Assembly (NCBI GenBank): GCA_015680905.1
Contig: CM027385.1
Location: 82,915,501 to 82,979,500 of the forward strand
DNA: 64,000 nucleotides
Source of the DNA: Coptis chinensis
Taxonomy: Eukaryota > Streptophyta > Magnoliopsida > Ranunculales > Ranunculaceae
Direction: 5' to 3'
Shown here one piece after another: positions 44,574 to 58,515 of this stretch (the first letter of the stretch is position 1; the number at the start of each line of letters is the position of its first letter). The notes beneath the pieces were generated by a model. The model had not been told where the DNA came from. It worked only from the letters and a program-made list of their open reading frames with translations, and ran no database searches. Made by a program: the position numbers and the translations under genes.

Positions 44574-47230
44574 AGAGATATCATTTTAGGTGATATCTCT
44601 TAATCAGTCAGCATTCATTTCTGGCAGAAGTATCCATGATAATATACTGCTTTCGCATGAGCTACTACACAATTACCACAGGAATCATGGCCCACCTAGA
44701 TGTGCTGCTAAGATTGATCTAAGGAAGGCATATGATACTTTGTAAGATGGGAGGTCATTTACATTTGCTTTAACGAGAATTGGAGTCCCCTTACAGTTTG
44801 TACAGTGGATTCAGAAATGCATAGAAACACCGAGATATAACATTATGATAAATGGAACGCCTTTCGGGTATTTCAAGGGAAAGAGAGGTATCAGGCAAGG
44901 GGACCCAATGTCACCTTATTTATTTGTACTAGTCATGGAGTTTTTCACTCAAATGCTAAGACGGAAAGTGGAGGAAGGAGAATATAGGCTTCATTATAAA
45001 TGCAGGAACCCACTCATCACACATTTATCTTTCGCAGATGATTTAATTGCATTCATGAGTGGAGACTTGGGAACAGTATGAGCTCTGAAGGAAACTCTGA
45101 GCAAGTTAAAAAAGTGCTCGGGATTGCAAGTTAACCTCTGAGAAAAGCAATATGTTCTACTTTCGGGTATGGATGCGACAAGATGTACACAAGTCGAGAG
45201 TATTATTCGGCCCAAAGAGGAGAGTTGCCGTGAGATATATGGGACTACCTTTAATAACGACAAGATTAAAGAATCTTGATTGTGTGGCCTTGATAGAAAA
45301 GGTAAGGACCAAAATACAAGCATGGAAAGGGCCAGCGACCGTCGTATCTTGGGGAGACTTCAGGTTGTTAAAGGCAAGATCTTGAACAACATGAGTATAT
45401 CTTGGATCGACCTCTTTTTTGTGTTGCCACAAAGAAACAATTGACACCATAAATCAAATGTCGCGAGAAACTTCTTGTGGTCGGGGCCTGAATCGCTACA
45501 TCCCATGCACTTATTAGTTGGGATAGTTTGTGTTTCCCCGTTATGAAGAAGGGGGTTTGGGATTCTAACCTCAAAGACATCCAATATGGCAAAATGAACC
45601 TAAAACACATTTGGAACCTAGTGAGTGGGAAGGAGACGCTTATGGGTAAAATGGGTTAAAATTTGAACCTAATCAAGGGCGTAAACTTTTGGCGATTCTG
45701 ATACCAAATGATTGTTCATGGGTTTGGCGCCATATTTTGAAAAACAGGAAGGATGCGAAACACATTGCTCAGCACCAGATCGGAGATGGAAGGGATACCA
45801 AGTTTTGGTTGGATCCATGGCATCCGATGGGCATATTGAAAGAGTTTTTTCCACTATCTCTTCTTTATGATTCAACCTCGTAATCTAAACGCACGACCGC
45901 AAAACTTGATTGAAAATGGGCTACCGAATACACCATGGCATATTCGAGTCCACATGCCAGACATTATTAATGAAATGGAACAAGGGGTTAAGGTGGGCAG
46001 AGATGAGGACAGAATCATCTGGAATGCATCAGATAAGGGGGAGTACACACTCAGAGACACATATGAGAGTGTAAGAGAGACAAAGAGACTGAATACATGG
46101 CATAGCATCATCCGGTTTCCCAACAGATTCGAGGCACTCATTTACTGACTTGGCTAACTCGAAAGTGAAGGATTAAAGACTCTAGAAAAGATGAAGGAGT
46201 GGAATATAGTACAAGATGATAATTGTGTTATCCGTGGGAGAGAAACAGAGACAAGAAGACACTTATTCTTTGATTGTAACTACTCAAAGTTTATATGGCA
46301 ATATGTACTCAAGTTTGCGTTTATCAAAGGGCTTAGAGCGCTTCATGGAAACCGGAAATCGCATGGGTACAACAGTGGCAAAGGGAAAAGGCTATAAGCA
46401 AGACGCAGTTCGGTTATTGTTTAATCGGCTTCATATACAAAGTGTGGCAAGAGCGAAATCGAGAATTTTTTTCAGCAAAAAGAAAAAGTGGCAGAAATGT
46501 GGGAATGAGATCATAAGGGATGTAAGGACCAAGCTCATCCACTCAAAACTGAAATGGAGGAGGGCCCCGAGCGGAACAACTTCATGGAGAGATGGAACAT
46601 TCAAGTGGGAACGAGGAAAAAAAGGTAAAGCACTCGCTGTTGGGAGAGAGCTTGAGCAAAGCATATACAACTTGAATACGGATGGCACACTCAAAGGAAG
46701 TCAAGGAGGATGGGCAAAGTAGTGTTTCGAGATGTGAATGGGGTTGTGGTTGCAGCAAAGACATGGTAAAGCGCACTATGATTCAATAGACTTGATTGAA
46801 TTGCAAGGGATTGAACAAGGGTCGGAGACTTGGATTGCGAAAAGGTTATCAAAGAATGAGGGCACAAACAGACTTCGACTTGTGTAACAGGCTTACATGA
46901 AGAATGAAGGGTAGCACCCTTTGGCGGGCACATCACATGATGAAAGAGATACATGACATGATAGAACAGCTAGAAGATTTTTCCATTATGCATGTATTTA
47001 GAGAAACAAATAAACTAGCGGATATACTAGCATCTACCATACCCGCCAGTTAGTTATATAGAATTTAATCTTAGTTCTTTTTGAGGAGGATGTAAAAAAG
47101 ATTATATATGATGATGCCATGGGCAAAGAATATGTAAGAATGTAACCGAGCTATGATTTTATTATGAATAAAAAAGGGGTAAGGGACCTCTCAAAAACCC
47201 TGCTTGCCGTTCAAAAAAAAAAAAAAAAAA
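44574..47230 (+). mobile_element. 5'-truncated LINE (L1-like) with RT remnants
   Basis: The reverse transcriptase pieces include GIRQGDPMSPYLFVLVMEFF and SFADDL (44890-45060), then a GLPLITTRLKN thumb region. Next come a zinc-binding RT end (RHLFFDCNYSKFIWQYV, about 46258-46310) and an RNase H-like start (DGTLKGSQGGWAK). Several frameshifts and stops make it inactive. It ends in a poly-A tail at 47213-47230. The 14-bp duplication GTTTGTCAACCTTA lies at 44560-44573 and 47231-47244. The copy 1 flank (about 38999-39020) has the uninterrupted site. Confidence 0.9.
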
Positions 47231-48406
47231 GTTTGTCAACCTTATAATTTCATTATAATATTTTATTAAATGAATTTAGTTAATCTTAATTGACTAATAC
47301 AACTTTACCACGTTTTTTTTAGTAGTTTGAAGGTTTAATTGTGAAGTGCATTCAATTTTATCATTTTTAACTAATGTTTATAAATTTATTTTGTAAATCA
47401 AATGTATAACATAGTATCCAACTCTCACGTTTGGCCCTCAAGCCCGGCCCTTCAAGCCCTCGAGAGGGTTGAAAGGCGGGTAAAGGCTTCAAGATTTAAG
47501 TATTGGCCCGGCCCAACCCGGCCCTCAAAACAAATGAGAGTAGGGCTAGCCCGGCCCTCAAAGCATGAGGGCTTCGTTGTTTGAGGGCTGAGTCAGCCTA
47601 GCCCGGCCCATTTGACACCACTACAGTGGTTCTATCATCTATAGTAAAACATGATCTGAAGTTCTGAACCATAACTGATAGGAACTTATTTATTAGCTGT
47701 AGAGACCACGCTAACTGATAGGAACTCTTTCATGTCAACGAGCTATAGAGGCAACACATTCGAATTGTGCTTGATTGTGAGTATATGGAAAGCTATTTAC
47801 GCCAATGCACCACACAATCTATTGATAAGTTGCTGTTTATAATGCTTTTGATCAAATACGTTGACTTGTTGGATCAGCATTTCAAAACGAAAATTTCAGT
47901 TTTTCAAGTATGGGCAACAAAAATCATTATCTTCCGACACAGTCTGTTATGCAAAATTGCAAATACTAAAGATTTTAAATATCGACTATGATTCAGACAC
48001 TGTTGACTATTATTTAAGGTCGTGTAATAGTGAAATGAGCTGATGGTGTTGGAGTATGAGAGACAGTGATTGGAATACAGTGACTGGATCATATTATTAT
48101 TGGAGTTAATATAATATTTCCAGAATATCTCCATATCACGGAATATTTAAAAATCTAAGTATGTTTATCATGGACAAAAAATAATCTAACTATGTAAAGA
48201 TGTTCTGGAAATTTTTTACCTAAAAATTATGTGAATTTAATAATTAGTAATTTGATTGTAAATAAGTTTCTTAAAATTCTATGAATCAAAATGTTTTCCT
48301 ATAGCTAGCAGTCAAAAGGAATCAAAATGTCCCACGAGATTCTTGCTTCACTCCTGTAGGAATATTAGGTGAGCAGTTAGCCAGTGGCACACATGCACCT
48401 ATTTTC

Positions 48407-48414
48407 TATATAAA
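48407..48414 (+). promoter_or_regulatory. TATA box of GST copy 3
   Basis: TATATAAA, 85 bases upstream of the ATG. Confidence 0.7.
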
Positions 48415-48491
48415 TCAGCCCAACAGTCAATCTTTCTCTAATATATACTATTTGATTTAGAGTTTCTTACAGCACACACAAGTCATAGACC

Positions 48492-49532
48492 ATGGTGGTG
48501 AAGGTGCATGGTCCTGCTTTTGCTTCAGCAACTAGGAGAGTTCTAGCTTGCTTGATCGAGAAGGGAATTGATTATGAGATTGTACCTCTTGATATGTTGA
48601 ATGGAGCACACAAAGATCCTGAATTCCTCAAGTTACAGGTACATTTTTTTTCTGGTCCATTCTTTAACTCTTTGTATGATTAACTTTCTGTTGAAGTGAG
48701 TGACTACTTATTAAAGATCTTATTTGATCTGTTTATGCAAAGAAAAATATGTCAACATAGTTCATGTTATATGGTGACGTTATAATTTTTGGTACACTCG
48801 TAGTCGTATAGGAGTGTTCTAGTGACTTGTAGAATTCCAAGTTGCTCTTAATTCTCCTTTCAAGTACTCCACAACCAACAAATTAATACATAGGATGCAG
48901 TGAATTGACGATTTATAATGTCCATTCTTGCAGCCTTTTGGAGTTGTACCTGTTATAGAAGATGGAGATTTTACACTTTATGGTAAGCTCATATCGTAAA
49001 CCACCACACAAGAACTATAAGATGGCCATTCTGCATATGTTTTACGACATTTCGATTGGCACTAAAGGGTGGCTTGGGTTTTAAATATGCAGAATCAAGA
49101 GCAATTATAAGATACTATGCCGAGAAGTACAAGTCAGAAGGGACAGAGCTGCTAGGGAAGACTATTGAGGAGAGGGGCCTTGTTGAACAATGGCTAGAGG
49201 TTGAAGGGCAGAATTACCATCCACCTATTTATAATCTAGTTGTGCACCTCAAGTTCTTCCCTAAGATGGGTGTCCCAGTAGATATGAAACTTGTTGAAGA
49301 GAGTGAAGAGAAGCTTGCGAAGGTGTTGGACATTTATGAAGAGAGGCTCTCAAAGAGCAAGTACTTAGCTGGGGATTTCTTTAGCCTGGCTGATCTCTCG
49401 CACCTTCCATTCACACAGTATTTGGTGAATGATATTGGGAAGGATTACATGATAAGGGATAGGAAGCATGTGAGTGCTTGGTGGGATGATATCAGTAGCA
49501 GGCCATCTTGGAATAAGGTTCTCCAACTCTAA
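48492..49532 (+). CDS. GSTF: Phi-class glutathione S-transferase, array copy 3
   Basis: Exons 48492-48638, 48934-48982 and 49093-49532 give 211 residues. This copy keeps Ser12 (FASATRR), which matches the catalytic serine of the GSTF9/10 group, and has PPIYNLVVHLKF and LPFTQYLV like typical family members. It is therefore the best candidate for the ancestral, fully active enzyme. The promoter is conserved with copies 1 and 2 back to at least 48100. Downstream similarity with the other units stops near 49900, so this is the last unit. The neighbouring gene is the convergent RHD3-like gene, whose stop codon is 453 bp away. Confidence 0.95.
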
Positions 49533-49984
49533 GGGCCTCAATGTGGAATAAGAATGCTAGGTTTCTTTCTTTGATCGTTTTGGACAGGCACTTCTTTGTT
49601 TGTTTTATCAAATTTCAAACATCATTTTAAGCCTCCAAGTAAAGCAATAAAATAAAAAGTTGTTCTACTCAGAATTGTTATTAACATGTTGTTCACAAAT
49701 TATTAACACCGTTTCCACATTATCACAGGCTCACAGCAAGTCTAACAGCAGAGTTCACTAATATATATAACAGAATGACGTATACAAACCTTATAGACCT
49801 AACTCTATTCTTCAGATACATGCAAATACAAAAGATCCCCTCCATTCTCCAAGAACTTTCTCCTCCACAGAGGAAAGAAAAATGCATTTCTTCGAAAACC
49901 TTGCAAGAGCGTTAAATCAATTTGAATGGAAGGAAGGCGCCACCAATCACCAGGGTATACAGATCTTTCAGGGCACTGTTTTTA

Positions 49985-52900
49985 TCAAGTGTGATCTCTT
50001 TCTTCATCTTTAACTGTTGGCCTACGTGTCAGCATTGGACTTGTGCACTCATCACCACTATCAGATGATGCAACAGAAGACACAGACGAGTCAGGGATTG
50101 ATTGCGTCAGGGGAGTTGGTTTCTGTGTTTGATTTCTGAAACTCTGTGATGCCAAAGATGTGGGTGGTCTAGGTGGTTCAGTAGTTGGATGTCCTTGGCC
50201 TTCATCGGCAAGTCGCTTCCAGAAGGTTCATGACAGTAGGAAGGAACCTCGATGAAATTGAAAGAAGCCCTGACAGCTGCACCAACACCACATCAAGTGT
50301 ATTAGTTTTTTTGCATCAGCTTTGCTAAAACACACCAGCAAGAAAGATTAAAAATCTATATCTACAATGGATCCAACACAGCATGGAGGCATGAACCTCA
50401 TTTTGATGAACATAAATATGACTATTTTATATCTTACGTTTTGAACTCTTATGCATCCAACAATGGTTTCACTAACCAACCTCACTTCTCTCGTTGGCAG
50501 TTTCAACTTTCAAGTGATTAGATATATAGACAAATACCTTAAAATTAAATCCATTTCTCACCAGTGCATAGATATCAAGTCAAAGTTAAAATGTCTTTAC
50601 AACTTTTTGCTACTCATAGACTTATTTATCAAGATTTTGAAAATTATAATTTCAAACAGTAAGCACACATTTTTCAACGAAAGATGCAAGTCGGAATAAT
50701 TTACTATTCACTGAAGTACTGGTCTACTGGAAGTCAAATTCCATACAGAGTCTTGTGAATATGGAAAGGTTTGGGTTAATGTAGAAATACAATCAAGCAT
50801 TAAGACCATGTGTATAGCATGCATCTACTATCACTCAGCTAATATTGCAATCTACTGCTAATGTAATTCTGCAGTCGCTAATTGCATGAGAACTATAGCT
50901 TACAGAAGGCGTTGCAGTTTTGCATTGTCTGTTCCTTTGCACTCAAAAGATGCCAATATAGTGATCTGTTACCCCTTTTTTAAGATTTACTGCCATAACG
51001 TCTGATTTTCCTTTTACATTACTGTCCTACACCCTTAATTTAGAATAATATGGAAGAAAAATATAGACAAGATAACTAGCAAACCCAGTGCTTGATACTC
51101 ACGGTGCCATTGCGGAACTCCCCTGGAATGTCAAGTTGTGACCATATGGCTTTTGTCAATAAGTAAACAACAAAGACTACCATGAGATAAAGAGGATTCC
51201 TGTTTCATCAGCAAAAAGAATACAAGTAACTAGAGGTTATAAGTGACTAGATTTTCTTCAACTGAACCATGAACATCAATTCATTATATCTATTAAGATA
51301 ACTTGGTTAGAAGTAATTACTTCAATAGGAGCATAAATTCGTTAAATCCAAGAACAATCATCGCCAAGATGGCCCATGGAGGAGGTAGCCAGTTGTTACT
51401 TCGCTTGTGAGCTTCCTGAAGATAACAAAGTAAGATATATTACATAAAGCAGCCAGCCATACAGAACAATATATTCCCCCGAGAAAAGAAAAGTACCAAG
51501 TAGATGATACACTTTTGGGAGGGAAACCAAAAATCTGAGGAAGAGAGTGCATGGATCATATGTGATTGATGCACTCCAAAAGTTGTGTGAATTTTGTAAC
51601 AAGACAGGGATTCACTCATCAGTCAATCACATAGTGTACAAGTACAAAGTACGTAAAGAATAGAGCAGAACAGAGGCAAAAAACAACATCCACACGCTGA
51701 GGAGAGATAGTGCACATGTTGCTGTGGTGGACATAAAAACTTTTGCTTTCAAAATTTCCAAAAATCCTCAAGTTTTTGAATGAGTTCCCCCAATCCCAAC
51801 TCCCACCCCACCCCACCCCACCCCACAGGGTTGTTTTGGAAGTACGTTAACAAGACCAGTGAAGAAAAACATGTAAAAAGCCACCCAAACAAAAGTATTC
51901 AAAGAAAACAATTTGACTATTGCCAAGAAAACAATCAAGACTCCATGTGCTATACAGGTAAATAGACTGAAGCGAGTTACCCTTCTGAAACAAATACCAT
52001 TAGCGCTCGAAAAATATTAACAGCACTTGCCACATCCCTTCTCCTTAACGTTATTATGCCTTGGATTATCGGCTCAATACAACCAAACAACTGTACAAAA
52101 GAAGTAACATACTTGTGAGGAAATAGCTTGAGTCACTGTATATTCAGTTTCAGTCTTAAACTGCCTCCACAAAGCCTTGCATTGCACTGGAGTAATCAGC
52201 ACATCCTTTGGGGAGACCTGCATTGAAGGAATTTTTTTTAGAAACAATACTCAGGAACTATTACCAAAAGAGGAAAACATAAAAGGAAGGAATATAATAC
52301 TTCTTCCCATGTGTTTGAGGCAAGCGGATCTGCAGAGGTTCCTACACTGCTCTGTTGAGACCCAGAAACAGAAACAGTTCCATCCATTAGAGAAGAAAAG
52401 AGTACATTCTCAATCTTATCTGATTTCTCATCCAAGCGTAACGCAGCCATTACAGACAAAATCTTCAAGGACTGCAACACGTTTAGCGACCATTAAATAC
52501 AAAAGGACAGGAAGACAGTAAAACCAAATGCAGAAGATTATGAATCTCAAAATCCTGTGCCTAAAAGTAATTATAGAATAGTATTCAGAATAGTAATACC
52601 GCAGCACGTGCGTCTTTTGTTATTTTTCTAATGTCTTCTTTCCCAGTCCAAACCCTTGGCATTGAATCATTGTCACGACTGAACACTGCTGAAAACCTAA
52701 ACATGAAAAAAAGATGGTTACCAACAAAATAAAGGAAAAACAAAGCAGACAAAGTTTCAGAGGATGAAAATAGGGACCTGTCCTTCATTCGGGTCAGCAC
52801 CTTCCCAGCTTCTTCTTTTGCTTTTTTCTCCACAATGCTTCTTGCGAATTGCCGTAGATCCAGAACCATTTCATTATAAGTTGCTTGGTCCAGCTCAAAA

Positions 52901-55900
52901 CCAGAGAGTGATGTTGAGAACTTTGAAAGAGCAGACTCAGTTTCATGTCGAAGTAGTCTTCTAATTGATGCCCAAGTGTCTCGTCCAGAAACATCTAATA
53001 GGGATTCCACAGGTTCAATGAGTGCTTCACTGAGTTGTTTCTACAAATCGCAAACACATCTTTGATGAATTTCCAGTTAAAAAGTAGCAGGTGTATCAAG
53101 GACGATATGTCTATGGGTTCAACAGGCTACTTATACTAATTGGAGCAGTTACAAAAATGAGATCTTAGGCACAATACCTCATATTTGGCTTTCAATTCTG
53201 ACAATTTCTCACTTCGCACAGATGCTGCATGTGCTTCTATATCACGTCGAAGTTTTTCTCTGACTCTTGTAGGATCCCAGTTGGCCTGCTGTATGGCAGC
53301 ATCTGGAAATCAAAACACAAATGAGCTGGATATTAAGCATGTATATATCAGCAACATAACAAACATAATTTAATATTTCAAGGGAAACTTTTTCACAATT
53401 TAACAAACATTGGACATCACAACTTATGGTTGTAAAGAAGTTTGTCAACTGTCTATAGCCCCAGAATGACCATTATAAGGTACCAATGTGGATAACTGTG
53501 CAATTGAGTTAAGCCCACCTGCAGCGCCTTTATCAAATTCAGACATGCAAAACTGGGTACACACACGAACTGATGCAGCAAATGGTTCTCCTTTGTTAAA
53601 TGAATGTTCTAGTCCTTTCTTAAAATTCTCAAAAGCTCTAGACCTTAGATGCCCCAACATGCACTGGTGAGCAGGTTGCACATACTGCACAATACAGAAG
53701 AGACAACTTTAAGCTACAACACACAAATCCTTATTAACACACAAACCTTCTGCATCAATTTTTTTTTTTCAATGATAAACACGTTATTTATATTGAGTTC
53801 CCCAGGGGGCTCAAAGTAACACAGACCCACTTTGCTCAGCAGTACAATTATAAAATGACAGAAAATATGCAAACATATAGGCACAAGGATTCCAAAATTT
53901 GTGGAAACAAATGAATAGAAACGTTCCTTAACGTCATTAGGAGTTCATGACAGAAGCATCTCAAGCAGAGACACACTAACGGACTAATCATTCAGAAGCT
54001 CAATTAACTTTTTACATGGAAAAGAGAAAACTATGAACACAGATGCACAGAGCTGGAAATAAATTAACCGATAAATAAAATATGAAGGATTCTCCACCAA
54101 GTGACAAAACCAGGATAGATCTGTTTGAGAGAGTTATGTTATATCCTTACATTTAAAGCCTTCGTCTCCAACTGTTGTCGTTTCAAGCATTCCTTACTTC
54201 TTCTTCTTGAAGTAGATCGCCTCCTTGTCATATCTAGGAGGGATATAAAAAATGATCTTAATATAACTAGTATGATGCACATGCAGAAGCACGTGTTTTA
54301 GTGCATGTGAGAGTAACACGTGTAGCAAAAAAATGTCTAGACAGCTGTAAAAGTAGCCGACCTATATTTCCTTTTATACCCTTACAATACGATATATATT
54401 ACAATATTTGACAAAAGCAAACACTGAAATTTAATAATTCAAATAGGGACAAAAAGGTCCTATAAAAGTGACCAAGAGATTTAGAGATACATAAAAAATT
54501 AATTTTTCACTATTGCAGGACTGTAGATGAGGATCGCGATTTTTAAAGTAGTTTAGATAGTTGCGGGTGAGTAGTAGTAGTACATAAACAAACTTAGTCG
54601 TTTCATTGCGTTTATTCAATTATTGTTAGTATCAAGATTTCCTTTTAAAGCTGACTTTGCTGTCAAGCCGTAGGAATTCTATCCGTGGGAGAGTCCCCTG
54701 ATCCCCTAAATTTCGTAGATAGAAGTACAAGGCCTTTAGCCAATGTGCTGGCCAAGAGGAATTTAGGTTGATCCGGTATCGTCAGTAGAGTGGCAACATG
54801 AACATTCTATCCAGTAAATTTACGCGTTCGTAGTAAACTTACAACTATTTCTCAAGAGAACGCAATCTAAGGTGTACCAGGGAAGTTTTGAACTGCCGCT
54901 GCACTATTATTGTCATGAAGTAAAGCATATCACAGATATCAGTCACGAATTTTATTATGTGGCATTATATCAATTGCCTTCCGGTAGTCCACGTGTGTCT
55001 CAGTCACTAATTCTTTTTTTTATTCTTTTTTTCCTTTTTGTTTTTATTTCTTATATACAAAGTGCAATTTGGTTTGTCACTAATATCATTTGAGAAGTAT
55101 TATTGAAAGCTTTCCCAAAACTTTATATTTTCCTTCAAAACCCCTACAAAAGTATAAACGGACACCCACCTCTGAACTTAAATTCCTACGCTTTCTGTTA
55201 GTTACATTGAAGAAAGAAGTGCCAACAACGTAAAAGCATATCTAGGCCAAAAAAAGATGTCCTTACTCTGAAAGATGAATATCGAGGATGGTGCTTAGCT
55301 TTTTCCCAAAGCCTGATACTGGGCCAGTTTTAACTGATGCTTCCAGTGCCAACCAACTCTGAAGAATATGAGGACAAGCTATAAGTCCTCTAACAGCTTA
55401 CTAAATAACAATTAAGTACTTATAATTGTATTCTGGATATATCGGTTACCTCATCTGAAGTCAAACAACTGAACTTTTCATTCGCAATCTCTTCACACCG
55501 AACAGTGGCAACCATAACCTAAGTAGCAGAAAAAAATGATATTGATTGCTTAAAAATAGTAAAACATCATTTCATAAAAAAAGACGAGAAAAGTATGTAA
55601 CTCTTAAATACCTTGTGAGCAGGAAGGTCAAGGTCTCTATTCTCCTTTATAACTTTCCATATTTGTTGTGCACTGAAAGAAAACGCTGACGCAGGAACAA
55701 CCCCACGCCTATCTCCAGCGAGACCCCGTGGAGCAATGGAATGGAAAAACCGCTGCCGTAAGACTGCCACCTGCATTAGACACGTGTAAATCTATCAACT
55801 CCCACCAGTAAACTTCTAAAAGTAATAACATATTTGTATAAACCTAAGTTACATTGACACGGATAGGTGTGTCCATTATCAGACACAGATCTGAAGTGTC

Positions 55901-58515
55901 TGACACGAAAAATATCAAAATTTGAGGTAAATCACATACAATGTGTCTGATATGTGTCCGACATGGACACGCGGATATCACGTATCCGACCGCGGTTTTT
56001 TCAAAATATGGCATGTCCATGTAACATAGGTATAAACTATAAAAACGACAAATTAGTTATTTGTTGGATCAGACATTGGGTGCTGATGAAAATGACACCA
56101 GTTAGAAGATAACCTAGTCAAGTAAAGATAAAGAAAACCCATAAACTTAGGGCTTTAAGATAGTACTCCCATAAATTCTTTTAAAACATAAAAACAGAGA
56201 GAGGTTATAAAAGTCTGGTATATGAGGAGCCACCTGCTCTTTGAATTGGTCTTCCTTCTCTTCATAACTAGGTAATGCTGTAACCTCCACCTTCAAAGAA
56301 AAGTTGGGTTAGATGAACTGAAGTAGTCATTTTTACTAATTCTGACTGAAAAGTTTGAACTTCTCCATTGCCATACATTGAAAAACTCACTGAGAGGAGT
56401 GCTTTTATGATCACTGGGCTTTGAAACAGAATGCCATATCTGCATGAATGGTTAATATAAAATTTAATGGAAAAGAAAAGGAAGAAGCTTCAATAAAGGC
56501 ACCAGAATGACTACAATACATAGACAAGTATACCTTCTGTATGTCATCCCTCAGAACTGGCTCTAAATGTTCAAGTGGAGTCTACATAGACAATTACAAA
56601 CAGGATAAAGGAATAAGAAGTGCAAAAGAACATGATATCTGAAAAAGACAGTGTCTGATCACAAACCTTTGTTTTATCACGAATAACAAAAAGAAGTGTT
56701 GTTTTGCGAGGACTGAATAAACGCGTCATGACCTATACCATTGAACAGACAACTTTCAATATTAAAGGGAAAATCGGAGTGTCAAATCAGGACAAAAATC
56801 ATAAAAAACATTATGCTAGGGAATACCTGGAAAACTGTTTTCAATAGAGGTTTGTTAGCTGCGTGCTCTCGACCAATATCATGACACCACCTAATGACAG
56901 TCACATTGTTCAGTCAAACGAATTATAAAGTAGCTCGATTAAAGGCCTCTATTCTCCACGGCGTAGGGAAACTGAGTCTCCCACAGTCCTAATTTATGAG
57001 CTGAAATTCTACTTAGGAACTCACATGTTTATAAGTACAATATCTGCAATGGCCAAAGCAAAGAGGGCACTCTGTTTCTCAAATGTCGTATCATCCTGAA
57101 ATTAGAAAAATCAAACGTTGATTAAGCAACTAAAAATCTATCTCATGTGACAAATTTTGAAGAAGGTAGGTTGCCTTCCGTCGAACAATATAAGTTGTTC
57201 TCTTCCTGGGAATTGGTAGCTCTTAATTTTTGAAAACCAAATATGATTTCATCTATCAATAGCTTTCCTAATAGAAATGTATCATCAAATCTACTAAATG
57301 TCCAAACCTCCTAGATACACAAAAAGTCCATTGCAAGCATATATTTCTATTCGTCTAAAAAGAAAAGAATATTGATTCTTAATGGACAGATAATCACCTC
57401 GCCTCTTTCCCTCCCATCAGTACCCTCCAAATCCATGGCAATTGTGCAAGGCTGAATGCCAACACACTTCGCTATCCAAATTCCCTTGGTTGTTTGACTC
57501 CTGCAACAAAAGTAAATTATAATAGAAATATATTGTAGTTTAGATTAAAATTCGAAAAAACATTTGAGATCTTTTTCTATGCATTTATATTTAGATTAAT
57601 GAGAGGAAAACAAATCTCTTTCTAGGAACTCCCTCAACGAGGGTTCCTACACTTCTGGTAATCACAACTGTATATCAGTACCTACTCTCAACTATACGCT
57701 TTTGTTTACATATCTTAAAAGATAGTAACAGGCTAATCGAAAACTACATTTGTGTTGGTCCAAGACGGTTTGACAATTTTATATAGGAGTTTTGTCACCA
57801 AAAAAATCCTGCATAAAATATATTACCAAAATAAAATTATAATAAAAATTTAAAACAAAAAATAATACTAACCTCCCCCTGAATGCATCCATCTCTCTGA
57901 AATTCGTATGGAAAAGATGGTTCAACAAAGTACTCTTCCCTATTCAAAAAACACAAATGGTCATCCTCTTGGTGAATAAAACTCCACTTCATCTCCAAAT
58001 AATATAACAATATTACCAATACTAAAATACACTTATTTATCATATTTTTACGTCAACCCAAAGACCATACAATGTGAAACAGGTAACAATCTTATCATTT
58101 TTAGGATGTAATTTACATACTTTCCTGGTACTTTACAGATAAAGCAATAAGACCATACATTTCTTCACAATATGTTGTTCCTCAAAACATAAACTTTTCT
58201 ATCATGCAAATTATAATCATACAGTAACAGAAAAAAACATTATAACTTAATAGTAACATAAAAATCAACATTAAATGCACAAACAAACCTCCAAAGATTA
58301 AAACTTTAACTCAATCATTACAAATGAAACCCGGAATGATAAAAATTGAAGGACTAACCACTGCTTTGTGGGCCCATGATAGCAACAACAGCATAAGAAA
58401 GACCACATTCTGAAAGTTTAACAGTTTGAATAAAATTCTCAAGTCCATTTATATTGAATTCTCCACTTGCATCTATTAATTGTGTTACACAACTTTCCTC
58501 CTCCTCATTCCCCAT
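49985..58515 (-). CDS. RHD3: RHD3/SEY1-type dynamin-like GTPase, with frameshifts in two exons
   Basis: Twenty-two exons, in order: 58359-58515, 57873-57939, 57398-57500, 57025-57095, 56827-56890, 56667-56732, 56534-56581, 56377-56439, 56234-56290, 55612-55770, 55450-55518, 55267-55358, 54151-54233, 53519-53684, 53178-53302, 52778-53040, 52600-52696, 52301-52471, 52113-52217, 51321-51415, 51103-51199, 49985-50276. The family fuses ER tubules, using GTP. The G domain is complete: GPQSSGKSTLLN, SQTTKG, DLEGTDG and VIRDKTK. A helical bundle and two membrane segments ([31 protein letters not shown]) follow, then a Ser-rich tail. Exon 13 is two bases short of frame, consistent with two 1-base losses near YF and RNA. 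The last exon has a one-base excess after TVMNLL. It could be a recent pseudogene or contain assembly errors. Confidence 0.85.
55844..56029. mobile_element. Short hAT MITE in an RHD3 intron
   Basis: 186 bp with termini CTAAGTTACATTGACACG and CTATGTTACATGGACATG, and the 8-bp duplication GTATAAAC at 55836-55843 and 56030-56037. The interior has GTGTCTGACACG-type repeats. Same end consensus as 10917-11671. Confidence 0.85.
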
